From positions 9,429 through 73,428 of the forward strand of contig NZ_JBCGDC010000029.1 in NCBI RefSeq assembly GCF_042237075.1: a stretch of 64,000 bases of DNA. Reading direction: 5' to 3'. Position numbers and translations under genes: made by a program. The stretch is from Polymorphospora lycopeni (GTDB lineage Bacteria > Actinomycetota > Actinomycetes > Mycobacteriales > Micromonosporaceae). Below, in pieces: positions 33,181-41,692 of the stretch (its first letter is position 1; the number at the start of each line of letters is the position of its first letter). Under the pieces are notes generated by a model. It worked only from the letters and a program-made list of their open reading frames with translations. It was not told the origin of the DNA and ran no database searches.

Positions 33181-34131
33181 GTGCTGCTGGTCGTCGCCGC
33201 GGCGGGGCTGACCGGGCTGCGCAGCCTCACCGACCGGTACGGCGGCTCGGTGACGACCGACCAACTCCTCGCCCCCGACGCCCGGGGCGACCGGAACGGC
33301 GTCACCGGCCCGCTCAACTACCTGCTCATCGGCTCCGACCTGCGCGCCTCCAACCCGGATGCCGGCCAGCGCGCCGACTCGATCCTCATCGTCCACGTCC
33401 CGGCCGGGCTGGACCGGGCCTACCTCGTCTCGGTCCCCCGCGACCTGCTCGTCCAGATCCCGGCCGACCCGGCCGCCGGCTACTCCGGCGGCACCGACCG
33501 GATCAACGCCGCCTTCCAGTTCGGCAACGCCGGCGCCAGCGGGGCCAAACTGCTCTCGGCCACGGTCACCCTGTTCACCGGCGTCCGGTTCGACGGTGCC
33601 GCCATCCTCGACTTCTCCGGGTTCCGCCGGGTCATCGACCTGATCGGCGGGGTCGAGATGTGCGTCGACAGCGAGGTGCGGTCGATCCACACCGGCCACC
33701 TGTTCACCACCGGCTGCCAGCAGATGGACGGCGCGCGGGCCCTCGACTACGTACGCCAGCGCTACGACCTGCCGAACGGGGACTACGACCGGCAGCGCCA
33801 CCAGCAGCAACTGCTGAAGGCGATACTGCAGAAGGTCGACCTGGGCGGTCTGGTCACCCAGCCCGTCAAGCTCGACCAGCTCATCCGGGCGGTCGGCGCC
33901 TCGTTCACGGTCGACACCGGCGGGGTACCGGTCGAGGACCTGGCGTTCGCGTTGCGCGGCCTGCGCCCGGAGACGCTGCTCGGGGTGCAGATGCCGGCGC
34001 ACGCGCAGGACGTGGCCGGATCGTCGTACTCGATGCTCGACCCGGCCGCCGACTCCCTCTTCGGCGCCCTGCGGCAGGCCGGGATGCGGGACTGGACGAC
34101 CCGCAATCCGAACTGGGTGAATCGGCTGTAG
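33181..34131 (+). CDS. LCP family glycopolymer transferase, copy 3 (start unclear)
   Basis: From the first canonical start (GTG 33181) the product has 316 residues with the LCP core: YLLIGSDLRAS, RADSILIVHVPAG, LVSVPRDLLVQIP, INAAFQFG, ALDYVRQRYDLPNGDYDRQRHQQ. That start lies inside the membrane helix. The same frame is open and strongly codon-biased back to 33022 and encodes a plausible basic tail ending PRWTRALITLGLVLLVV, but holds no ATG, GTG or TTG. A GGGAGG lies at 33021. Either a non-canonical start or a base error is likely. Confidence 0.85.
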   Translation: MLLVVAAAGLTGLRSLTDRYGGSVTTDQLLAPDARGDRNGVTGPLNYLLIGSDLRASNPDAGQRADSILIVHVPAGLDRAYLVSVPRDLLVQIPADPAAGYSGGTDRINAAFQFGNAGASGAKLLSATVTLFTGVRFDGAAILDFSGFRRVIDLIGGVEMCVDSEVRSIHTGHLFTTGCQQMDGARALDYVRQRYDLPNGDYDRQRHQQQLLKAILQKVDLGGLVTQPVKLDQLIRAVGASFTVDTGGVPVEDLAFALRGLRPETLLGVQMPAHAQDVAGSSYSMLDPAADSLFGALRQAGMRDWTTRNPNWVNRL

Positions 34132-34178
34132 GACCGGCCGGCGGCACGTCGAAGGAGCACGCCCTAAGCTTGGTAGCC

Positions 34179-34514
34179 GTGTTCGGACGCCAGATCCCCT
34201 CCGTGAGCGTGCCCCAGATCGCCGACGACGCCTACGTGCTCGACGTACGCGAGCCCGACGAGTGGTCGGCCGGGCACGCGCCCGGGGCCCACCACATCCC
34301 GATGATGGAGATCCCGGCCCGGCTCTCCGAGGTGCCCACCGAAGGCGACGTGGTCGTGATCTGCCGCTCCGGCGGGCGGTCGGGCCAGGTCGTCGGCTAT
34401 CTGATGAGCAACGGGTGGGACAACGTACGCAACGTCGCGGGCGGCATGCACGACTGGGCCGCCGCCGGCCGCCCGGTCGTCAGCACGGACGGGCAGCCGG
34501 CCCGCGTGCTGTGA
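34179..34514 (+). CDS. Rhodanese-like domain protein
   Basis: Single-domain rhodanese of 111 residues. The active-site loop is CRSGGRS with Cys62, preceded by VLDVREPDEWSAGHAPGAHHIP and followed by NVRNVAGGMHDWAAAG. It would carry sulfane sulfur or act in thiol chemistry. GTG 34179 is chosen; TTG 34170 is possible. It overlaps the next gene by 4 bp. Confidence 0.88.
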   Translation: MFGRQIPSVSVPQIADDAYVLDVREPDEWSAGHAPGAHHIPMMEIPARLSEVPTEGDVVVICRSGGRSGQVVGYLMSNGWDNVRNVAGGMHDWAAAGRPVVSTDGQPARVL

Positions 34515-35308
34515 ACGGACCGCTGGTCTTCGCCCACCGGGGCTCCTCGGCGCTGCTGCCGGAGCACACCCTCGCGGCCTACCTGCGCGCGATCGAAGAG
34601 GGTGCCGACGGGGTCGAGTGCGACGTACGGCTCACCCGCGACGGGCACCTCGTCTGCGTGCACGACCGGCGGCTGGACCGCACCAGCAACGGCACCGGCC
34701 GGGTCAGTGCCCGTACGCTCGCCGAACTCGACGAACTGGACTTCGGCTCCTGGCACACCGCCGCGCTCTCCGACGACCGGGTCACGGACATACCCGCCGA
34801 CCCGTCCCGGACCCGGCTGCTCACCCTCGACCGGCTGCTCGACGCGTTGCACGACGCCGGACGCCCGGTGCGACTGCTGATCGAGACCAAACACCCGTCC
34901 CGGCGGGGCGCGACCGTCGAACGCACCCTGGTGGCGACACTGCGGGCCTGGGGACTGCTCGACCCCGCCCCGGACCATCCGGTCCAGGTCACCGTGATGT
35001 CGTTCTCGCCGCTGGCCGTCCGGCGGATGCGCGAACTCGCGCCGGGACTGCCGACGGCGCTGCTGCTGGAGATGCTGCCGCCCGGGTTGCGGGTCGGCCG
35101 GCTGCCGTTCGGCGCCCGGATCGCCGGGCCGGGCATCGGCCTGGTCCGGGCCCGGCCGCAGCTCGTACCGAAGCTGCGGGCCGCCGGCAACCGGGTCTTC
35201 GTGTGGACGGTGAACGAGCCGGACGACCTCGACCTGGTAATCGGCCACGGGGTGGACGGGATCATCACCGATCGGCCGGCTCTGGTCCTCCAGCGGCTCG
35301 GACGTTGA
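34511..35308 (+). CDS. Glycerophosphodiester phosphodiesterase family protein
   Basis: TIM-barrel hydrolase of 265 residues splitting glycerophosphodiesters to glycerol-3-phosphate. Catalytic residues are in FAHRGSS (His9, Arg10), VECDVRLT (Glu36, Asp38) and CVHDR (His51); IETKH and VWTVNEPDDL are conserved. There is no signal peptide, so it is cytoplasmic. It overlaps the rhodanese stop (GTGA). Confidence 0.9.
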   Translation: MNGPLVFAHRGSSALLPEHTLAAYLRAIEEGADGVECDVRLTRDGHLVCVHDRRLDRTSNGTGRVSARTLAELDELDFGSWHTAALSDDRVTDIPADPSRTRLLTLDRLLDALHDAGRPVRLLIETKHPSRRGATVERTLVATLRAWGLLDPAPDHPVQVTVMSFSPLAVRRMRELAPGLPTALLLEMLPPGLRVGRLPFGARIAGPGIGLVRARPQLVPKLRAAGNRVFVWTVNEPDDLDLVIGHGVDGIITDRPALVLQRLGR

Positions 35309-35353
35309 GTGCCAGGACTGCCCAAAACACGCGGGAGTTGGCAGACTCGGGGC

Positions 35354-36838
35354 ATGCCGGAGCGCCCCGACTACGCCGCTCTGATCGCCGGCCAGACCGT
35401 CGTCATCGAGATGACCAACTCCGGCGAGGCAGGGATTCCCGTCCTCACCCACCTGCTCCGGGTCGCCGAGCGGGCCCTCGGCGCGGGCGGCATGGCGTTC
35501 GTGGAATACCGGCCGGACAGCGGACGGATCATCGCGGCCACCGGCGGGGTCGGTTGGGCGCTCGGCCGGCCGGTCGACCGCACCGGTCCGGCGGCGGCGC
35601 GGCTGATGCACGGCCCTCGCACCGACGAGGCCCTGATCGGCGAACTCCCCGGTGACCTGGCGCACCAGCTCGCCGGGCACGGGCTGCACCGGGTGATCTC
35701 GGCCCGGGCCGAGGTCGGCGGACTGGTGGTCGGCAGCCTCCACGCCTACTACGCCGACCCGCCCGCCGGCCGCACCCGGCACGCGTACGGCGATCCGGCC
35801 GACTCCGCCGAGCACCACGCCCTGCTCGCCTACCTCGCCGCCTGCGCCGCCCACATGTACGGCGACCAGGCCGGGCTGCCGATCCACGGTGACGGCCCGG
35901 TGGTGGCGGCGCTCGCCGACGGCCTGGCGATCGTCGACCGGGACGGCTACGTCCGGCTGTGGAACCCGGCGGCCGAGCAGGTGACCGGGCATCCGGCGGC
36001 GCAGATCCTCAACCGCCCGGCACCGTTCCCGCTGCCGCCGGCAGGGCAGGTGGTCGACCACAAGCTGCCGGACGGTCGGTGGTTGACGATCACCTCCGGC
36101 GACCTGCCCGGCGCGATCTCGTCGCGGGTGGTGACGTTCCGCGACATCACCGACCAGCACCGGCGCGACCACGACCTGTTCGTCGCGGTCACCAGCCACG
36201 AGCTGCGAACTCCGGTCACCGTCATCAAGGGGTACGCCGACACGCTGTGCAACCACTGGGACTCGCTGACCGACCCCGACCGCAGGCAGGCGGCCCGGGT
36301 CATCGGGCAGCGTGCCGACGAGTTGGCCCGCCTGCTCGACCGGCTCCTGTCGGCGGCCGACGACATCGGCCCGGTCGGCGACGCCCCGCCCGTACCGTTC
36401 GACCTGGTCGAGGCGCTGCGGGCGGCGGCCCTGGACCTGCCGGCGGACCTGCGCCGACGGCTGGTCGTCGACCTGCCCGGTGACCTGCCCAAGGCGTTCG
36501 GCGACCGGGCCAGCCTGGCCACGGTGCTCACCGAACTGGCGACCAACGCCGACAAGTACTCGCCACCCGACACCCTGATCGAGCTGACCGCCGAGGCCGA
36601 CCGACGGACCGTCGTGTTCCGGGTTAGCGACCGCGGCATCGGGGTACGTCCCGATCACGTGGAGCGCGCGTTCGACCGCTTCTGGCAGGGCGAATCGGGC
36701 GACCGGCGGCGTTACCCCGGCGCCGGTCTCGGACTCTTCCTGGTACGGCGGATCGTCGAGCGACAGAACGGCTGGGTCTCCCTGCGTCCGCGCGACGGGG
36801 GCGGTACGGTCGCAGAGGTGCGGCTGCCCCGCGGATGA
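35354..36838 (+). CDS. PAS-containing sensor histidine kinase
   Basis: Soluble-looking kinase of 494 residues without clear membrane helices. The N-terminal 170 residues are GAF-like. A PAS segment (LADGLAIVDRDGYVRLWNPAAEQVTGH) precedes HisKA with His282 in SHELRTPVTVIKGYADTL. The HATPase shows ELATNADKYSPP, VSDRGIGV and GAGLGLFLVRRIVE. No response regulator adjoins; the next gene is an RsbW-like ATPase. The signal is probably cytoplasmic. Confidence 0.9.
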   Translation: MPERPDYAALIAGQTVVIEMTNSGEAGIPVLTHLLRVAERALGAGGMAFVEYRPDSGRIIAATGGVGWALGRPVDRTGPAAARLMHGPRTDEALIGELPGDLAHQLAGHGLHRVISARAEVGGLVVGSLHAYYADPPAGRTRHAYGDPADSAEHHALLAYLAACAAHMYGDQAGLPIHGDGPVVAALADGLAIVDRDGYVRLWNPAAEQVTGHPAAQILNRPAPFPLPPAGQVVDHKLPDGRWLTITSGDLPGAISSRVVTFRDITDQHRRDHDLFVAVTSHELRTPVTVIKGYADTLCNHWDSLTDPDRRQAARVIGQRADELARLLDRLLSAADDIGPVGDAPPVPFDLVEALRAAALDLPADLRRRLVVDLPGDLPKAFGDRASLATVLTELATNADKYSPPDTLIELTAEADRRTVVFRVSDRGIGVRPDHVERAFDRFWQGESGDRRRYPGAGLGLFLVRRIVERQNGWVSLRPRDGGGTVAEVRLPRG

Positions 36839-36880
36839 GACGGCGCGGCCCGCCGCCGGAATGTCCGAGGAGGCACGATC

Positions 36881-37291
36881 GTGTCCATGGCGTTGGCCGA
36901 ACGATCCTGGTGCGTGGTCGTCCCTCACCACACCGGGGGAGCCCGCATCGCCCGGCACCGGCTCGCGGCGGAACTCTCCGACGTCGTACCGCCGGAGCTG
37001 CTCTCCGATGCCGTCGCCGTGGTCGCCGAGTTGGTCGGAAACGCCGTACGGCACGCCGACCCGCTGCCGGGCGGGGTCGTCCGGGTGTCGTGGCGGCTGC
37101 GGCCCGGGGTCGACGCCGACATCGTCGAGGTACGGGTCACCGACGGCGGCGCGCAGGCACCGCCGACGCTGCGTACGGTCGGCCCGGAGTCGCTCGACGG
37201 CCGTGGCCTGTGCATCGTGGCGGCGCTGTCCGGCCGCTGGGGTGTGGAGCGCGACGGGCTGGGGCAGAGCGTGTGGGCGGAGCTGTCGTAG
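36881..37291 (+). CDS. RsbW/SpoIIAB-like ATP-binding protein
   Basis: GHKL ATPase of 136 residues. The N-box is VVAELVGNAVRHADPL; DGGAQAPP and GRGLCIVAALSGRWGVE follow. This fold is found in anti-sigma factor kinases and in many stand-alone actinobacterial proteins. No sigma factor or STAS anti-anti-sigma gene is adjacent, so the target is unknown. GTG 36881 follows GAGGAGG. Confidence 0.85.
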   Translation: MSMALAERSWCVVVPHHTGGARIARHRLAAELSDVVPPELLSDAVAVVAELVGNAVRHADPLPGGVVRVSWRLRPGVDADIVEVRVTDGGAQAPPTLRTVGPESLDGRGLCIVAALSGRWGVERDGLGQSVWAELS

Positions 37292-37312
37292 CGGCGGCCA
37301 TTTACCCGGTAC

Positions 37313-37328
37313 GCGTCCCACGGGACGC
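37313..37328. terminator. Short hairpin between ATPase and DUF5926 gene
   Basis: GCGTCC and GGACGC close on CACG, flanked by CGGCGGC/GCCGCCG that could extend it. A candidate terminator for the ATPase gene. Confidence 0.4.
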
Positions 37329-37352
37329 CGCCGGGGCCTAGGCTGTTTCGCC

Positions 37353-38237
37353 GTGAGTAAGCGTCGAAAGAACCCCCGGTCCGCCGACCAAGCGCCGAAG
37401 CGCGAAAAGGTACGTGACATCTTCGTCCCCCGACCGTTCGAGGGCCTCGCCGACGAGGCCGAGTGGATCGCCCTGCGGGAGCTGGTGCCTGCGGCGTCGG
37501 CTCCGCTGACGCTCGCCCCCGACCTGGTGGAGCGCTTCGGTGACCGCCCGGTCACGCTGGCCACGGTGCTGCCGATGGCCTGGCCCGCGATGACCAAGCC
37601 CGACGGCCGGATCTTCATCGGCCTCCAGCGCCACGTGCAGTCCGGCGACGTCTCCCGAGACCTGGCCGTGGCGATCCTGTGCGCGCTGCAGACCGCGCCC
37701 GGTGGCACCGTGTCGGTGCCCGCCCTGCCCGGTGAGGGTCCACGGTTGCAGGACGTCCTCGTCGACGGTCCGCTCGACGTGACGATGCACGACGGTTTCG
37801 AGTTCTGGCTCGACGAAGACGCGGCCGACGACTCGAACGTCAAGGCATCCCTGGAGCGGGCGAACGCCTCGATCTACCCGACCGTACGGCTCGCGGCCGC
37901 ACCGGCCGCGTACTGGTGCCGGGTGCCGGACAAGGGGCACGTCCGTTGGGTGCTGCCGGACCAGGAGGATGCCGCGTTGGCGGCGCTGTCGCGGCTCGCC
38001 GCGGCGGGTGAGCTGCTACTCGGCGACGGGACGAAGTTCGCCGGGATGTTCCGGGCACACGGCCTGCTCGTGCCGGTGTGGGACATCCCCGGCGCGCCCG
38101 AGGCCGCCGAGTGGGAGGCGCCGCTGGCCGAGTTCGCGAAGCGGTACGCGGAGGCACTCGCCGACACCGAACCGCTGGACGCGGCGGCGCGACGGGCCCG
38201 GCAGGGACTGCTCGGTCGCCAGCTCACCCTGCGCTGA
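37353..38237 (+). CDS. DUF5926 family protein
   Basis: Cytoplasmic protein of 294 residues, typical of actinobacteria. A basic start (SKRRKNPRSADQAPKREKVRD) leads to IFVPRPFEGLADEAEWIALRELVPAA, a family hallmark. No enzyme motif is visible. The 3' end runs into a 23-bp tandem array shared with the convergent arginine deiminase gene. Confidence 0.8.
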   Translation: MSKRRKNPRSADQAPKREKVRDIFVPRPFEGLADEAEWIALRELVPAASAPLTLAPDLVERFGDRPVTLATVLPMAWPAMTKPDGRIFIGLQRHVQSGDVSRDLAVAILCALQTAPGGTVSVPALPGEGPRLQDVLVDGPLDVTMHDGFEFWLDEDAADDSNVKASLERANASIYPTVRLAAAPAAYWCRVPDKGHVRWVLPDQEDAALAALSRLAAAGELLLGDGTKFAGMFRAHGLLVPVWDIPGAPEAAEWEAPLAEFAKRYAEALADTEPLDAAARRARQGLLGRQLTLR

Positions 38238-38304
38238 GCCCGGCCGCCCAGCCGGCGCGAGCCCAGCCGCTCACCCGGCGCGAGCCCGGCCGCTCACCCG
38301 GCGG
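38236..38304. repeat. Three tandem copies of a 23-bp unit
   Basis: Units start at 38236, 38259 and 38282, each GAGCCC(A/G)GCCG... with small changes. The array overlaps the stop of the DUF5926 gene and provides the stop codon of the convergent arginine deiminase gene. Confidence 0.8.
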
Positions 38305-39520
38305 CGACGGCCGGCAGGGCGAGCGGTGAGCGGACGATCGGGCAGGACATGCATCGCGGACCACCCCGGCCGGAGCCCAGCTCCGAGCCGGGGATCCGGA
38401 TGACCTCGATTCCGGCCCGTTCGAGCTGCCCGTTGGTTTCGATGTTGCGCTCGTACGCCACGCACAGCCGGGCGGCGATCGCCAGGGTGTTGTTGCCGTC
38501 GTCCCACTGCTCGCGTTCGGCGGTGACCGGGTCGAGCCCGGTGTCGATCACGCGCAGGGTGTCGATGTCCATGGCGTCGGCGGCGGCCCGTAGGAAGGGT
38601 GCCGGGCCGTCCACCTGTGGCTCGCCGTCCGGCCCGGAGATCACCGTGTAGGCGAGCAGGGTGTCGGCGATGTTGGGATACATCAGGACGGCATCGACGT
38701 CGACCATCGTACAGACCGTGTCGAGGTGCATGGTGGCCCGCTCCTGCGCGATCGGCACAACCAGGATGGTGTGCGCCAGGCCGGCACCGAAGACCCGGCG
38801 GGCCAGCCGTTCGGCGCCGGCGGGCGTGGTCCGCTCGCCGGTGCCGATGGCGATCACGCCGGGACCGAGGAGCAGCAGGTCGCCGCCTTCGAGCGGTTCG
38901 AGGTCCGGCCCGTACGCGAACCGGGTCCCGCCGAATCGCGGGTGGTGCCGGTAGATGGCGTCGAGCAGGGTGGTCTCCCGGCGCCGGGCCGGCATGGCCA
39001 GGCTGGTCACCGCGGCGTGGTCGCGGATCCAGACCGACGAGTCGCGGGTGAACAGCAGGTTGGGGAGCGGGTCGATCACGAAGTCGTGTTCGTCCATCAG
39101 GGTGTGGACGAGGCCGCCCAGTCGGTCCCAGCTGGTCCGCAGCTCGTGCCGGGCGAGTCCGGCGATGAGGATGTCGGCCAGTCCGGCGGGATCGAGGTAT
39201 GCGAGATGGTCGGAAACTCTTCGACTCAGGGTATCGCCTAGCCTGCGGTCGGCGAGTATCATCTCGGTCAGCTCAGATCGGGCCGCCGGCACGGCCAGTG
39301 TCTCAGCAAGCAAATCTGCGACATAGAGCACTTCTACGCCGCGGTCGCGAAGGGCCGCCGCGAAGATGTCGTGCTCCTCTTGGGCGCGACCAACCCACGG
39401 GATGGCATCAAACAGCAGGTCATCGTTGTTTCGTGGGGTCAGCCGGGCGAGTTCTCGGCCGGGCCGGTGCAACAGGACGGTGCTCAGCCGTCCGACCTCA
39501 CTGTCGACGTAATGGGTCAC
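38294..39520 (-). CDS. arcA: Arginine deiminase
   Basis: Cytoplasmic enzyme of 408 residues hydrolysing arginine to citrulline and ammonia (pentein fold). Conserved blocks: LLHRPGRELARLTP, NLLFTRDSSVWI, LEGGDLLLLG, MHLDTVCTMVD, WDDGNNT and the catalytic cysteine region RCMSCP near the C-terminus. GTG 39520 begins THYVDSEVGRL. No arcB, arcC or arcD adjoins, so it may act alone in arginine or citrulline metabolism. The stop codon lies inside the tandem array. Confidence 0.93.
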   Translation of the reverse strand: MTHYVDSEVGRLSTVLLHRPGRELARLTPRNNDDLLFDAIPWVGRAQEEHDIFAAALRDRGVEVLYVADLLAETLAVPAARSELTEMILADRRLGDTLSRRVSDHLAYLDPAGLADILIAGLARHELRTSWDRLGGLVHTLMDEHDFVIDPLPNLLFTRDSSVWIRDHAAVTSLAMPARRRETTLLDAIYRHHPRFGGTRFAYGPDLEPLEGGDLLLLGPGVIAIGTGERTTPAGAERLARRVFGAGLAHTILVVPIAQERATMHLDTVCTMVDVDAVLMYPNIADTLLAYTVISGPDGEPQVDGPAPFLRAAADAMDIDTLRVIDTGLDPVTAEREQWDDGNNTLAIAARLCVAYERNIETNGQLERAGIEVIRIPGSELGSGRGGPRCMSCPIVRSPLALPAVAAG

Positions 39521-39568
39521 AATGGCAGCGTAGGACCTTGCGTTGGCACCATCTGGCAAAAGAGGCGT

Positions 39569-39601
39569 GGAGTGAATGAGGCATTCATCCTTACTCACTC
39601 C
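39569..39601. promoter_or_regulatory. Dyad between divergent arcA and NERD-like gene
   Basis: GGAGTGA (39569-39575) is inverted at 39595-39601, and TGAATG (39573-39578) is inverted at 39582-39587. The TGAAT...ATTCA pair resembles an ARG box but has five, not four, central bases. A plausible operator for arcA; the regulator is unproven. Confidence 0.4.
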
Positions 39602-39689
39602 GGTTTTGCACCTTGCCCGACAGGCGGTGTCACCACGTAGGGTAGTGGTATCACAACTCAGAGGACCTTTTGCCGGAGGTCGAGAAGAG

Positions 39690-40454
39690 ATGACTGTCTT
39701 TCCTGCGCGTTCGGGTGCACCAGTCCAGCGAGCCGTTCCTCGCCAGCGGGCTCTGCCCACCAATAGCGAGAAGTCGCCACCCTCGTCGCCGGGAGGGCTG
39801 GCCGCCGTCCGCCCCACCGCACTCGAATGGGCCCGCCGCCGCCGTGCCGAGCGGGACGCCCGTCGCGTCGAAGCCGCCGGCGCCCGCGCGCTGAACCGGC
39901 TGGACCACCTCGGGCCGTCGTGGCACGTGGTGGACTGGCCGCGGACCGACTCCCCCGAGACCCAGATCTTCGACACCGGCCGCGCCGGCGACGACCGGGC
40001 GGGCTTCCTCGCGATCGGCCCGAGCGGGCTGTTCGCGGTCACCATCGCCGATCACGGCCGCTCCCGGGTGATGGTCGCGGGCGACGTGGTGCAGATCAAC
40101 GGCAAGCGACCGACCTACGTCGGCCAGGCCCGCCGGGACGCGAAGCGGGCCAGCAAGGCCATGTCCGCCGCGACCGGGCACACCATCCCGGTCACCCCGG
40201 TGCTGACCTTCGTCGGCTCCGGCGTCATCAGCGTCTACGGCCTGCCGAAGGACTGCCTGGTGGCCACCCACCGCGAACTCGACCGCCTGCTGGTCGCCGG
40301 CGGCAGCCGGATCAGCGCGACGACGGCCGAGAAGCTCTCCGCGGTCGCCCGACACCCATCGACCTGGTTGAACGCGCCCTACCGTTCCGCCGCCGACTAC
40401 CGGTGGTACGAGGACGGCCGAACGGCCGCTGACAAGAGCGCGGCGCGCCGGTAA
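39690..40454 (+). CDS. NERD-like domain protein
   Basis: Product of 254 residues. After a Pro/Arg-rich N-terminal third, the region WHVVDWPRTDSPETQIFDT...FLAIGPSGLFAVTIADHGRSRVMVAGDVVQINGKRPTYVGQARRDAKR matches the strand pattern of nuclease-related (NERD) domains in actinobacteria. The catalytic acidic residues of active nucleases are not clearly conserved, so activity is uncertain. ATG 39690 follows GGAGG. Confidence 0.7.
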   Translation: MTVFPARSGAPVQRAVPRQRALPTNSEKSPPSSPGGLAAVRPTALEWARRRRAERDARRVEAAGARALNRLDHLGPSWHVVDWPRTDSPETQIFDTGRAGDDRAGFLAIGPSGLFAVTIADHGRSRVMVAGDVVQINGKRPTYVGQARRDAKRASKAMSAATGHTIPVTPVLTFVGSGVISVYGLPKDCLVATHRELDRLLVAGGSRISATTAEKLSAVARHPSTWLNAPYRSAADYRWYEDGRTAADKSAARR

Positions 40455-40668
40455 CGTCTGCTCCCAACACCACCCGCGCCCATCGACCACCCTCGAAGCA
40501 CTGGCCTGCCCGCGGCACCAAGGTGCCCTCCCCCGCTGCGGTCGCTCCGGGCAGGCACGGGTCGGCGGGAGTGTGGCGATCGACTAACGTTGCGGGTCGG
40601 TTGACTCCGCGGATCCGCCCCGACGGCGGATCCGGCGAGGTGATCCGGCAAGGTGCATGGGAGGCGCG

Positions 40669-41130
40669 GTGGCACACGTCGAGCTTGAGCTGACCGAGGC
40701 GTTGGCGCCATCCAGTCGCACACCGGCGGAGCCGGCGGTCGGCGACAGCCTGCAACTCTGGTTGGCGACGGTGTCACACGCGGCGGAGCCCTGCCTGGTC
40801 ATCGACCGGCAGACCACCATCACCGCCGTCTCCAGTTCGTGCTGTGATCTGCTCGGGCTGGGCACGCCCGCCGAGACGGTCGGGCTCGCGCTGCTCGACG
40901 GCAAGCTGCGGCTGGTCGACTTCACCGCGGCCCGGGGCGAACTGACCGAGACCGAGATCGACAAGATTCCCCCGCTGCTCGCGCTGACGTCCGGCCGGCT
41001 GGCCCGGGGCCTGCTGCGCGTGCAGTCCGACAGCTCCGCCGAAAACGTCGCCACCGTCGACGCGATCGCCACCCCGTTGTCGGTCGACGGGACGGTCGCC
41101 GGCTCGCTCACCTTCTTCTCGCCGGTCTGA
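40669..41130 (+). CDS. PAS-like domain protein
   Basis: Product of about 153 residues. VSHAAEPCLVIDRQTTITAVSSSCCDLLGLGTPAETVG is PAS-like; the remainder ends in a beta-strand core (ATPLSVDGTVAGSLTFFSPV). GTG 40669 follows GGAGG closely; ATG 40657 is an alternative start. The upstream region shares the 11-mer GTGTGGCGATC with the next gene's leader. Likely a small sensor or adaptor. Confidence 0.65.
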   Translation: MAHVELELTEALAPSSRTPAEPAVGDSLQLWLATVSHAAEPCLVIDRQTTITAVSSSCCDLLGLGTPAETVGLALLDGKLRLVDFTAARGELTETEIDKIPPLLALTSGRLARGLLRVQSDSSAENVATVDAIATPLSVDGTVAGSLTFFSPV

Positions 41131-41164
41131 CCGGTGCCCACCCCGCGGGCGCCGGGCCCGGTGA

Positions 41165-41190
41165 GTGTGGCGATCAACGCATCGCCACAC
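41165..41190. promoter_or_regulatory. Perfect 10-bp inverted repeat upstream of ACT gene
   Basis: GTGTGGCGAT (41165-41174) and ATCGCCACAC (41181-41190) flank CAACGC, 38 bp before the ACT-protein ATG. GTGTGGCGATC also occurs at 40571-40581 ahead of the PAS-like gene. It could be a terminator of the PAS gene or a shared operator. Confidence 0.5.
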
Positions 41191-41228
41191 GGTTGGGAGC
41201 GGGCCCGGTGAACCGTAGTGTTCCCACC

Positions 41229-41615
41229 ATGCTGGACCTCGACCTGCTGCCGGACGAATACGCGGTGTGTCGACTGCCGGCCGGCTCCCCGCTGCCCGCC
41301 AATCTGGTCGGCGGCCCGGACGGCGGCGTCGTCTCGGTGACCTGGACCGCCGACGAGGTCTCCATCATCTGCCGGTCCGACCTGGTGCCGGTCGAGGCGA
41401 CCGCCGAAACCCCGTGGCGTTGCTTCCGGGTCGTCGGCCCGCTCGACCTCGCGCTGACCGGCATCCTCGCCTCCCTGGTCACCCCGCTGGCCGACGCCCG
41501 GGTCAACATCCTCGCCTTCTCGACGTACGACACCGACTACCTGCTGGTGCCGTCCGTACGGCTCACCGAGGCGCTGGCCACGCTCACCCACACCGGCCAC
41601 CGGATCACAACCTGA
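41229..41615 (+). CDS. ACT domain-containing protein
   Basis: Product of 128 residues composed of two ACT-like halves: LLPDEYAVCRLPAGSPLP...VSIICRSDLVP, then WRCFRVVGPLDLALTGILASLVTPLADARVNILAFSTYDTDYLLVP. Such stand-alone ACT (CASTOR-like) proteins are small amino-acid sensors. Close to pheA, whose product also has an ACT domain, but not co-transcribed with certainty. Confidence 0.82.
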   Translation: MLDLDLLPDEYAVCRLPAGSPLPANLVGGPDGGVVSVTWTADEVSIICRSDLVPVEATAETPWRCFRVVGPLDLALTGILASLVTPLADARVNILAFSTYDTDYLLVPSVRLTEALATLTHTGHRITT

Positions 41616-41692
41616 TCTTCCCGGCGCGAGCACGCACCGCCTACCATGGGGCTCCACCCTGCCCCCGCCACCACATACAATGACGTTCACCT

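Noticed and set aside
38236..38304. CRISPR array from tandem 23-bp units
   Set aside because: Units are directly adjacent without unique spacers, and no cas gene is present.
39569..39601. Canonical ARG box before arcA
   Set aside because: The TGAAT...ATTCA spacing is five, not four, and no argR gene is in the window; kept only as an unnamed dyad.
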